The translations under genes were made by a program, and so were the position numbers. Below, piece by piece: positions 10,045 through 17,037 of a DNA stretch of 64,000 bases (positions are counted from its first letter, which is position 1; each line of letters starts with the position of its first letter). The notes under the pieces are model-generated. The model was not told where the DNA came from. It did no database searches and saw nothing but the letters and a program-made list of their open reading frames with translations. Origin of the DNA: Maritimibacter sp. HL-12 (lineage in GTDB: Bacteria; Pseudomonadota; Alphaproteobacteria; Rhodobacterales; Rhodobacteraceae); assembly GCF_900177545.1 (NCBI RefSeq), contig NZ_FXBQ01000001.1, forward strand, positions 3,256,163 through 3,320,162. Direction: 5' to 3'.

Positions 10045-10693
10045 TCGCATCGTCAAGGTTTTCCCGCGGTTCGAGCGGTTCTGGCACTGGACCCAGATGG
10101 CGTTGATCTTCGTGCTGATCTTCACCGGCTTCGGGTTGAACGGGGTGCATGGGCTGATCCCGTTCCGGATGGCGGTGACCTTGCACACGGTCGCGGCGCT
10201 GGTGCTGCTGGCGGTCTGGATCTTTGCCACCTTCTGGCTCTTCACCACCGGCACCTGGAAACAGTTCCTGCCAAAAGTGGAGGGGATGCTGGAAGTGGCG
10301 CGGTTCTACGCCTGGGGCGTGTTCAAGGGCGAGGAACATCCCTATCGCAAGATCTTCTGGCGCAAGCACAACCCGTTGCAGGCGGCGACCTACTTCGCGC
10401 TGAAATGGATGGTCTTCCCGGCGATCTGGGGCACCGGACTGGTCTATCTCGCCTACAATTTCTGGGAGCCGTTGCCGAACGCGGTGTTCTTGCTCAAGAT
10501 CGTCGCCAACCTGCACCTGCTGGCCGCCTACGTGATCGTGACCTTCGTCATCCTCCACGTCTATCTCCTGACCGTGGGCCACGGGTTCCGCGAGCACGTC
10601 AAGCCGATGGTGACCGGGTTTGACGAAATCGAGCTGACGCCGGAACAGGAAGCCTACCTGGAACAGAACGAGCCCTGGCGACTGAAGCACTGA
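10037..10693 (+). CDS. Membrane cytochrome b (partner of octaheme cytochrome)
   Basis: A 218-residue integral-membrane cytochrome b of the b561/Ni-hydrogenase-like cytochrome b class. Hydrophobic helices lie near residues 17-37, 50-72, 130-150 and 165-190. Candidate heme-ligand histidines are in FERFWHWTQM, VTLHTVAAL, ANLHLLAAYV and ILHVYLL. The start overlaps the octaheme gene by 8 nt and a GGAGG ribosome site lies just upstream, so the pair is co-translated. It probably passes electrons from the quinol pool to the periplasmic octaheme protein. A strong terminator follows. Confidence 0.88.
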   Translation: MANRIVKVFPRFERFWHWTQMALIFVLIFTGFGLNGVHGLIPFRMAVTLHTVAALVLLAVWIFATFWLFTTGTWKQFLPKVEGMLEVARFYAWGVFKGEEHPYRKIFWRKHNPLQAATYFALKWMVFPAIWGTGLVYLAYNFWEPLPNAVFLLKIVANLHLLAAYVIVTFVILHVYLLTVGHGFREHVKPMVTGFDEIELTPEQEAYLEQNEPWRLKH

Positions 10694-10714
10694 TCCGGGC
10701 TTTCGGGTCGAGGC

Positions 10715-10751
10715 AAGGCCGGTGTCTGCGGGGGCGGACACCGGCCTTTTT
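10715..10751 (+). terminator. Rho-independent terminator after the cytochrome pair
   Basis: A perfect 12-bp inverted repeat (AAGGCCGGTGTC, then its complement) around a 10-base loop, ending in a run of five T. It lies 21 nt after the cytochrome b stop and closes this two-gene operon. Confidence 0.9.
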
Positions 10752-10863
10752 CATGGCGCAGGTCGTGGTCACACCCCGGTGAGGTGGCGCAGGCGGGGTT
10801 GATCCGGGCCGCGGCACCGGGGGAGGGTGGTGGTAAAACCGAAACCGAAAAGGAGAGGTTGGC

Positions 10864-11622
10864 ATGCCCCTTACCGAACAACAGGAAGCGCTCTGCCGCG
10901 ACAACACCACAGATTTCTCCGATCTGAGCGCGGTCTTCATCAACACCTCGCTGAAGCGCGATCCGGACGAGAGCCACACCCGGCTCCTGATGAACGTTTC
11001 CGCCACGATCATGGAACGCAACGGGGTGCACGTGGATCACCTGCACATGCTGTCGTACCAGGTTCCCCCCGGGGTTTACCCCGACATGACCGAACACGGC
11101 TGGGACACCGACGACTGGCCGACGCTGTGGGAGCGGGTCAAGGCCGCCGATATCCTCGTCGTCGGCACACCGCTCTGGCTCGGCGAGGAGAGCAGCGTCT
11201 GCCGGGTGCTGATCGAACGGCTCTACGGCATGTCGGGCCTGCTCAACGACAAGGGCCAGTCGATCTATTACGGCAAGGTCGCGGGCAGCGTGATCACCGG
11301 TAACGAGGACGGTGTGAAACACGCGGCGATGACGATCGGCTATGCGCTCTCGCATCTCGGCTACACAATTCCGCCGCAAGCCGATTGCGGCTGGATCGGC
11401 GAGGCCGGGCCGGGTCCGTCCTATGGCGACATGGTCGAAGGCGAGCCCACCGGGTTTGACAACGATTTCACCCAGCGCAACACCACGATCATGAGCTGGA
11501 ACATCCTGCATCTCGCACGGATGCTGAAGGACGCGGGCGGCTATTCCAATCACGGCAACGATCGCAATGCGTGGAGCGCGGGGTGCCGGTTCGACTATGA
11601 CAATCCCGACTATCGGCGCTGA
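10864..11622 (+). CDS. Flavodoxin-like NAD(P)H-dependent FMN reductase family protein
   Basis: A 252-residue protein with a flavodoxin-like fold. It opens with the beta strand and phosphate-loop-like region AVFINTSLKRDPDESHT, and a second strand (DILVVGTPLWLGEESS) precedes the usual flavin-contact helix. VAGSVITGNEDGVKH gives the third conserved segment. It matches the NADPH-dependent FMN reductase superfamily; the substrate is unknown. The ATG follows AAAAGGAGAGG. It appears monocistronic, lying after the cytochrome terminator and facing the M15-type gene. Confidence 0.83.
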   Translation: MPLTEQQEALCRDNTTDFSDLSAVFINTSLKRDPDESHTRLLMNVSATIMERNGVHVDHLHMLSYQVPPGVYPDMTEHGWDTDDWPTLWERVKAADILVVGTPLWLGEESSVCRVLIERLYGMSGLLNDKGQSIYYGKVAGSVITGNEDGVKHAAMTIGYALSHLGYTIPPQADCGWIGEAGPGPSYGDMVEGEPTGFDNDFTQRNTTIMSWNILHLARMLKDAGGYSNHGNDRNAWSAGCRFDYDNPDYRR

Positions 11623-11703
11623 GGGGCGATGGCCGGACCGCAAAACCCCGGCGCCGGCCCGGGGAGTGCGAAAGATCTAAGATGTCGGGGTTGACCGGAG
11701 GGC

Positions 11704-12273
11704 TCAGCCGCCCCAGGTGCGCACCACGCCACAATCCATGTGCACGAAGTTCGAGCCGGAATACTTGCCGACACCGCCGGCCCTGCAGGCGGTCGCCGCC
11801 TTGAACATCTGGTGCACCGAGCGGGATTTCAGCCGAAGATCGGCGGCCTGGCCCTTGAGATGCAGCGAGTTTTTCGCAACGCCGCTCGAGCGGGACCGCA
11901 GCATCGCGTTGGTTTCCGGGCTGCGGTAGCCGGACAGCAGCATGTAGGGCTCGTTCACGTCGAGCAGCCCGTGTGCGGCGGCCATGATGTCGACGGTGCG
12001 GGCGTCGATCTGGATCGTCTTGTTGTTGCGCCAGTCGCGCATGAAATGGTTGATCTCGGCGATCGCCTCGGGGATGTACTTGCCTTCGATCCAGTAGATC
12101 GTGTCGATCCGCTCGCCGGTGCGGCCCGAGTACATCACGATGCGGCGGATATCGCCACCGCCACGCAGGAAACCGGCGGCCTTGGCGAATGTGGGTGCGG
12201 CGGTGACGGCTGTTGCCGCGAAAGCGCCCAGTAGAGCGCGCCGGCTCAGCCCGTTAAAGCTTGTGCTTGTCAT
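11704..12273 (-). CDS. Tat-exported M15/DUF882 murein hydrolase (MepK/YcbK-like)
   Basis: A 189-residue exported peptidoglycan hydrolase. The N-terminus has a twin-arginine signal (SRRALLGAF, then a hydrophobic stretch ending near ATFAKA-like residues). The catalytic domain carries the M15 zinc pattern: His and Asp in SLHLKGQAADLR and the late His in NFVHMDCG. Members such as E. coli MepK cleave 3-3 cross-links made by L,D-transpeptidases. It is divergent from an L,D-transpeptidase gene, so builder and cutter of the same bond sit side by side. The start at 12273 is set by the Tat motif. Confidence 0.87.
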   Translation of the reverse strand: MTSTSFNGLSRRALLGAFAATAVTAAPTFAKAAGFLRGGGDIRRIVMYSGRTGERIDTIYWIEGKYIPEAIAEINHFMRDWRNNKTIQIDARTVDIMAAAHGLLDVNEPYMLLSGYRSPETNAMLRSRSSGVAKNSLHLKGQAADLRLKSRSVHQMFKAATACRAGGVGKYSGSNFVHMDCGVVRTWGG

Positions 12274-12457
12274 CTGTCCGAGTTCGTCCCGTATTCTGCT
12301 TGGTGCCGCGCCACGCTGCCTCGCGCGCCACGGTTGCGATTGCGCCTGACCCCCCAGACACGAAGACGTTATGCCATACAACGAATCGTCCTCCAACCCC
12401 TCGCGTTGCCGCAGGTTCCACGGACAAGCAAAATCGGCAGAAATCTGCTGAAACTCG

Positions 12458-12473
12458 CTAACTTCCGGTTAAC
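12458..12473. promoter_or_regulatory. Possible CtrA half-site pair between murein genes
   Basis: The 351-bp divergent gap (12274-12624) is AT-richer than its flanks and holds CTAA, seven bases, TTAAC at this position. This is one mismatch from the alphaproteobacterial CtrA consensus (TTAA-N7-TTAA, often followed by C). It lies 152 nt before the transpeptidase start. A match of this length arises by chance fairly often. I see no other clear signal in the gap. Confidence 0.35.
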
Positions 12474-12624
12474 TGTGGCCACCATGTCGCAGCCGCCAAG
12501 GCGAAGCAGGCCAGAAGGCGGTTTTGGCGCTTTTGTGAATGGACAGGCGTTCGCAAGCTGGCAAACTGGCGTGAAACCGGGAATCCATTAGTGATTTGAG
12601 CATTCAAGACGGGGAAATTCCAAG

Positions 12625-14247
12625 ATGTCGCTGCCGCGCCTTCGCAAGACTTTTGTTCACGCCCTTGCCGCGGCCGCCGTGCTCGGTCTCGCCTCGCCGG
12701 CCGCCGCCACCTCGGCGGATCTGCGCTTTCCCGCCTTCGCCCAGGCCGTTGCCGAGGCCGCCCTCGGCCATGACGAAGTCGCCGCCTTCTACCGCGAGAC
12801 CGGCTACCAGCCGATCTGGACCGGGCAGGCACCGGGCGAGCGGGCCCGGCTGGAGGCGCTCCTGAAGGCGATCCTTTCGGCCGGCGATCATGGCCTGCCG
12901 GTCTCGGCCTACGACACCACCGAGCTTCAGGCGATGATGCGCGCGGTGTCGTCGCCTCGCGACCGGGGCCGGGTCGAGGTTGAGCTCACCCGGCTGTTCC
13001 TGACCTATGCCCACCAGCTTCAAAGCGGTATCGTCACGCCGAGCCAGATCGACCCGGGGATGGTCCGGGTGCCCGACCGGCGCGACAGCACCGCGTTGCT
13101 CACCGGCTTCATCGAGGCCGAGAACCCCGAGGCGTTCATGCACACCTTGGTGCCGACCTCGGACGAATACGCCCGGCTGATGCACAAGAAGTTCGAGCTT
13201 GAGCGGCTGATCGCGGCAGGCGGCTGGGGGCCGGGCGTGCCGGGCAGCGCGCTAAGGCCCGGCGACGTCGGGATGCCGGTGGTCGCGCTGCGCAACCGGC
13301 TGGTGGCGATGGGCTACCTCGATCGCTCCGCCACGATCACCTACGACGCCGATATCCAGCGCGCGGTGCAGCGGTTTCAGGAAAACGCCGGGCTGAACGC
13401 CGACGGCGTCGCCGGGCCATCGACGATCCGCGCGCTCAACGTCGAGCCCGAGGAGCGGCTGAAGTCGATCATCGTGGCGATGGAGCGCGAGCGTTGGCTC
13501 AGCATCGACCGGCAGAAGCGCTATATCTGGGTCAACCTGACCGATTTCACCGCCCGCGTCGTCGATGGCGGCGAGATCACCTTCGAGACCCGTTCGGTGG
13601 TCGGCCAGAACCGGGGCGACACCCGCACGCCGGAGTTTTCCGACGAGATGGATCACATGGTGGTCAACCCGAGCTGGTATGTGCCGCGCTCGATCTCGGT
13701 GAACGAATACCTGCCCGGCATGATCGCTTCGGGCGGGGCCAGTGCCGGACACCTCCAGTTGATCGACGGCCGGGGCAACGTGGTGCCGCGATCCGCGGTG
13801 AACTGGGAAGAGGTCAACCCGCGCAATTTCCCGTTCGATCTCAAGCAACCGCCCTCGCGCGGCAACGCGCTGGGGCTGGTCAAGTTCATGTTCCCCAACC
13901 AGTACAACATCTACCTCCACGACACCCCCTCGAAGAGCCTGTTCAACAACGAGGTGCGAACCTACTCGCATGGCTGCGTGCGGCTGGCCGACCCGTTCGA
14001 CTTCGCCTATACCCTGCTGGCACCGCAGACCGCCGATCCCGAGGGCTATTTTCACTCGGTGCTCGACACCGGGCGCGAGACCCGGGTGGACCTCGAACCT
14101 GCGGTGCCGGTGCACATCGTCTACCGCACCGCCTATTCCGATCTGCGTGGCCACATGAGCTACCGGGCCGACGTCTACGGCCGCGATGCCAAGGTCTGGG
14201 CCGCGCTCGAAGCCGCGGGAGTGCGGCTGCCGGGATACGAAAGCTGA
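12625..14247 (+). CDS. YcbB/LdtD-type L,D-transpeptidase
   Basis: A 540-residue periplasmic enzyme that forms 3-3 cross-links or attaches proteins to peptidoglycan. In order: signal peptide (residues about 8-28, ending PAAATSA), an N-terminal scaffold-like domain, a peptidoglycan-binding repeat near residues 210-270 (DIQRAVQRFQENAGLN), and a YkuD catalytic domain (about 295-470) with the nucleophile in TYSHGCVRLADPFD. The large size and domain order fit YcbB rather than short LdtA-C enzymes. It is divergent from the MepK-like hydrolase. An ACP/ketosynthase pair follows on the same strand. Confidence 0.9.
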   Translation: MSLPRLRKTFVHALAAAAVLGLASPAAATSADLRFPAFAQAVAEAALGHDEVAAFYRETGYQPIWTGQAPGERARLEALLKAILSAGDHGLPVSAYDTTELQAMMRAVSSPRDRGRVEVELTRLFLTYAHQLQSGIVTPSQIDPGMVRVPDRRDSTALLTGFIEAENPEAFMHTLVPTSDEYARLMHKKFELERLIAAGGWGPGVPGSALRPGDVGMPVVALRNRLVAMGYLDRSATITYDADIQRAVQRFQENAGLNADGVAGPSTIRALNVEPEERLKSIIVAMERERWLSIDRQKRYIWVNLTDFTARVVDGGEITFETRSVVGQNRGDTRTPEFSDEMDHMVVNPSWYVPRSISVNEYLPGMIASGGASAGHLQLIDGRGNVVPRSAVNWEEVNPRNFPFDLKQPPSRGNALGLVKFMFPNQYNIYLHDTPSKSLFNNEVRTYSHGCVRLADPFDFAYTLLAPQTADPEGYFHSVLDTGRETRVDLEPAVPVHIVYRTAYSDLRGHMSYRADVYGRDAKVWAALEAAGVRLPGYES

Positions 14248-14347
14248 ACATCGACGCAGGAAACGCTTCGTGGCTCACATTTCGGTTTTCTTGCGGTCCC
14301 AAACCGACTAAACGGGCCTCGGCTTCTGGCTGAGCTTGGGGAACACG

Positions 14348-14614
14348 ATGTCCGAGGATATCCGTAACCGCATTGTCGAGATCATCGCCGAACAGGCAGT
14401 CATAGATCCGTCGGATGTGTCGATGGATCAAAGCCTTGAAGACCTCGGCATCGACAGCCTCGGGCTCGTCGAGGCGATCTTCGCGATCGAGGAAAGTTTC
14501 GATATCTCGGTGCCCTTCAACGCCAACGCGCCGGAGGAAAGCGAGTTCGACATTTCCTCCGTCGGCGCCATCGTGACAGCCGTCGCCGGGCTCATCGCCG
14601 CGCAAAAGGGCTAG
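14348..14614 (+). CDS. Acyl carrier protein (dedicated)
   Basis: An 88-residue acidic carrier protein. The 4'-phosphopantetheine attachment serine is in GIDSLGLVEAIF, near residue 38. The start is the ATG at 14348; a TTG 12 nt earlier is in frame but less likely. It is separate from the housekeeping fab genes (no fabD, fabG or fabF cluster visible) and lies 5 nt upstream of a ketosynthase. It therefore probably serves that enzyme in making a special acyl chain, as NodF does for NodE. Confidence 0.9.
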   Translation: MSEDIRNRIVEIIAEQAVIDPSDVSMDQSLEDLGIDSLGLVEAIFAIEESFDISVPFNANAPEESEFDISSVGAIVTAVAGLIAAQKG

Positions 14615-14619
14615 GCGCG

Positions 14620-15831
14620 ATGCGGCGTGTCGTGATCACCGGCGCAGGCACGATCAACGCATTGGGCCACGGGCTTTCACAAACCATCTCCGCGATGAAG
14701 GCGGGTCGATCGGGGATCGGGCCGCTCGACTTTCGCGACGCCGACCGGCTTTCGGTGCGCATCGGCGCGCAGGTGAAGGACTATGACCCCGAGGCGCGGT
14801 TCAGCCGTCAGGAGCTGGTGCTCTACGACCGTTTCACCCAGTTCGCGCTGATCGCCGCGCAAGAGGCGATGGCGCGGGCGGGGCTCGCCATCGACGGCGC
14901 GCTGGCCGAGCGCTCGGGCGTGGTGCTGGGCAATTCCGGCGGCGGGCTCGGGACGGTCGAAGATAATTACCGCACCGTCTTTGAAGAGGGCAAGAACCGG
15001 GTGCACCCCTTCACCGTGCCCCGGCTCATGAGCAATGCCGCCGCCAGCCAGGTGTCGATGGCACACAACCTGCGCGGGCCGTCCTATACCGTCGCCTCCG
15101 CCTGCGCCTCGTCGAACCACGCGATGGGCCAGGCGCTGCTGCTGATCCGCGCCGGCATGGCCGACGTGATGCTCACCGGCGGGTCGGAGGCGATGCTGTG
15201 TTTCGGCGGGATCAAGGCATGGGAAGGGCTCAGGGTGATGTCGAAAGATGCCTGCCGCCCGTTCTCGGCCACCCGCACCGGCATGGTTCAGGGCGAGGGC
15301 GCGGCGGTGTTCGTCTTCGAGGAACTGGAACACGCCAAGGCGCGGGGGGCGGAGATCCTTGCCGAGGTGGCGGGGTTCTCGATGACTGCCGACGCCGCCG
15401 ATATCGTCATGCCCTCGCGCGAAGGCGCCGCGCGGGCGATCGCGGGTGCCTTGCGCGACGCCGGGCTCAATCCGGAAGACGTGGGCTATATCAATGCCCA
15501 CGGCACCGGGACCACCGCCAATGACAAGACCGAATGCGCGGCCGTTGCCGACGCTTTCGGCCAGGCTGCCGGGCAGGTGCTGATCTCCTCGACCAAGTCG
15601 ATGCACGGCCACCTGATCGGCGGCACCGGCGCGGTGGAACTGGTTGCCGCGCTGATGGCGCTCACCGAGGGCGTGATCGCGCCCACCATCGGCTACGAGG
15701 CACCCGACCCGGAATGTCCGCTCGACGTGGTGCCGAACGAGGCGCGCGAGGCGAAGGTGAGTGCGGTGTTGTCGAACGCCTTCGCCTTCGGTGGGCTCAA
15801 TGCTGTGATCGCGTTGAAGAAAGCGCCATAA
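14620..15831 (+). CDS. Beta-ketoacyl-ACP synthase (FabF/NodE-type)
   Basis: A 403-residue condensing enzyme. The Cys-His-His triad is visible: Cys in SACASSNHAMG, His in INAHGTGTTAND and His in SMHGHLIGGTGA. Length and motifs fit KAS II. It is co-transcribed with the ACP immediately upstream and has no other fatty-acid synthesis gene around it, so it is probably an accessory ketosynthase for a particular acyl product. The nearest neighbours are murein and envelope genes, which weakly suggests an envelope lipid. Confidence 0.92.
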   Translation: MRRVVITGAGTINALGHGLSQTISAMKAGRSGIGPLDFRDADRLSVRIGAQVKDYDPEARFSRQELVLYDRFTQFALIAAQEAMARAGLAIDGALAERSGVVLGNSGGGLGTVEDNYRTVFEEGKNRVHPFTVPRLMSNAAASQVSMAHNLRGPSYTVASACASSNHAMGQALLLIRAGMADVMLTGGSEAMLCFGGIKAWEGLRVMSKDACRPFSATRTGMVQGEGAAVFVFEELEHAKARGAEILAEVAGFSMTADAADIVMPSREGAARAIAGALRDAGLNPEDVGYINAHGTGTTANDKTECAAVADAFGQAAGQVLISSTKSMHGHLIGGTGAVELVAALMALTEGVIAPTIGYEAPDPECPLDVVPNEAREAKVSAVLSNAFAFGGLNAVIALKKAP

Positions 15832-15861
15832 CGTACTGAAATACAAGTATTCAAACAGAAA

Positions 15862-15886
15862 ACGCCGCGCGAGGGTCGCGCGGCGT
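15862..15886 (-). terminator. Terminator between ketosynthase and ialB
   Basis: An 11-bp perfect inverted repeat (ACGCCGCGCGA and its complement) around three bases. On the minus strand it continues into TTTTCTGTTTG, so it best fits a terminator for ialB, 25 nt after its stop. It may also stop convergent plus-strand transcription. Confidence 0.75.
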
Positions 15887-15910
15887 CTGATCAGGTTCGG
15901 CGGTTCCGGT

Positions 15911-16549
15911 TTATTCGGCCGCCGGGGCCTCGGCTTCGGCCGGCGCGGTCGGCACCGGCAGCGAGTCATAGGCCGCGGTGAAGCCCTTGAGCGACACCGG
16001 GATCTGGATCCGGGTCGGCTCCCGGTCCGGCGGCAGGAAGGCCACGAGGCCAAGGTTCATCACTTCGCCGGCCTTGAACGCCTCGATGTCTTCGGGGCCG
16101 AACAGCAGCCGGGCGATGCAGCCGTCAGGCAGGCACATGTAGAAGTCGTACTGCTTGGAAAGCCCGCGGTCGACACCGATGTTCAGACCCTGCGGCAAGA
16201 GGATGCCGAGATCGACCGGCAGCGCGAGTTCGCCCACCGCGACCGCGGGGCTGCCCTGCGCCTGACGGCCAAGCGCGATCTTGCCCACCGGGTTCTGTTC
16301 GGCGTCGAACAGGGTTTGCGCCATGCGGCAGGGATCGTTGCCGTCTTCCGTGCGCAGGCATTCGCGCTGCCAGTCGTCGAAAGCCTCATCGACATAGGTC
16401 GCGTCCTCGCCTTCGGTCACCGCGAGCGGCGCTTCGACGGCCGCCTCCGGGGCTTCGGTCGGTGCCGCGTCCTCGGCATCCTGAGCTGCGGCGGGCCCGG
16501 CCAGCGCGATGAAGAGCGCGAGGCCGAGGGGTTTGAGCAAATCTGCCAT
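15911..16549 (-). CDS. Invasion-associated locus B (IalB) family protein
   Basis: A 212-residue exported protein. A signal peptide (LKPLGLALFIALAGPAAAQ) is followed by an acidic Ala/Glu-rich linker (about 22-50) and the IalB core with WQRECLRTEDGNDPCRMAQ and YMCLPDGCIARL. Four cysteines suggest two disulfides. The family is periplasmic or outer-membrane associated; its role in free-living bacteria is unclear. The start at 16549 is chosen because the signal peptide begins there. Its upstream gap holds a promoter and hairpins (see 16715-16834). Confidence 0.87.
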   Translation of the reverse strand: MADLLKPLGLALFIALAGPAAAQDAEDAAPTEAPEAAVEAPLAVTEGEDATYVDEAFDDWQRECLRTEDGNDPCRMAQTLFDAEQNPVGKIALGRQAQGSPAVAVGELALPVDLGILLPQGLNIGVDRGLSKQYDFYMCLPDGCIARLLFGPEDIEAFKAGEVMNLGLVAFLPPDREPTRIQIPVSLKGFTAAYDSLPVPTAPAEAEAPAAE

Positions 16550-16714
16550 GATCGAATTCCCGTTTCCGTTGTCATTCGGAGGCTTGATTAACACGGGCTG
16601 CCGCTGCTGTCAGGGGCGAAATTTGGGCGGTGTTGCGGAACCGGGAAAAGCCGCTCAACCGGGGGCCGGGCGCATGACAAGATGGATGACGGTGCCCGGG
16701 AAGCTTGCCCGGAA

Positions 16715-16799
16715 TTGAGAAAGGGCCCGGTAGACCCGGACCCTTCTGCGCACATGCAGCGCAATTGTTGGTACTCCCTGCCGGACCGGCCGACTTGTG
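16715..16799 (-). ncRNA. Candidate small RNA or ialB leader
   Basis: Downstream of the promoter at 16806-16834, an approximately 85-nt minus-strand transcript would fold into two successive hairpins. The first has stem TGCGC/GCGCA (16747-16763). The second is a 10-bp stem with one G-U pair (16721-16745) followed by TTTCTC, like a terminator. No reading frame with a ribosome site is visible. It could be an independent small RNA or an attenuated leader, since ialB starts about 165 nt further on. The T tract is weak. Confidence 0.35.
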
Positions 16800-16805
16800 G
16801 GGCGA

Positions 16806-16834
16806 ACGCTATGACAGAATGTCGCATCGGTCAA
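16806..16834 (-). promoter_or_regulatory. Sigma-70-type promoter candidate
   Basis: On the minus strand, TTGACC (-35) and TAGCGT (-10) are separated by exactly 17 bases. The -35 matches 5 of 6 and the -10 keeps the first two bases and the final T. It would start a transcript near 16799, ahead of the hairpin pair and ialB. Confidence 0.45.
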
Positions 16835-16891
16835 CAGGTGGATTCGGGCGCGTGGTGAACCGGCCATAGCCCATGGCACCGGGATCGCGCG

Positions 16892-16918
16892 AAAAAAGCC
16901 GCGCCCCCGGGGCGCGGC
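16892..16918 (-). terminator. Orphan rho-independent terminator
   Basis: On the minus strand a 10-bp GC-only stem (GCCGCGCCCC and complement) is followed directly by six T. It is a strong terminator, but no minus-strand gene ends here: upstream on that strand is only the first 120 nt before the HerA-like gene. It either ends a small RNA starting around 16,970-17,010 or blocks antisense transcription coming out of the HerA-like gene. Confidence 0.8.
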
Positions 16919-17037
16919 CAGTCTGACAGGGAGGAAGTCGCCCAGGCGAAGGGAACAGGCCCGGACGGATTCACTCTGGCACGAAATCCTTAAAAATGTA
17001 TTTTCATCGCAAAGGGTTCCGAGGGAGGGCAGGCGGT

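Noticed and set aside
16588-16827. 79-codon open frame upstream of ialB on the minus strand
   Set aside because: It has no ribosome site, odd composition, and covers the promoter and hairpins, which explain the region better.
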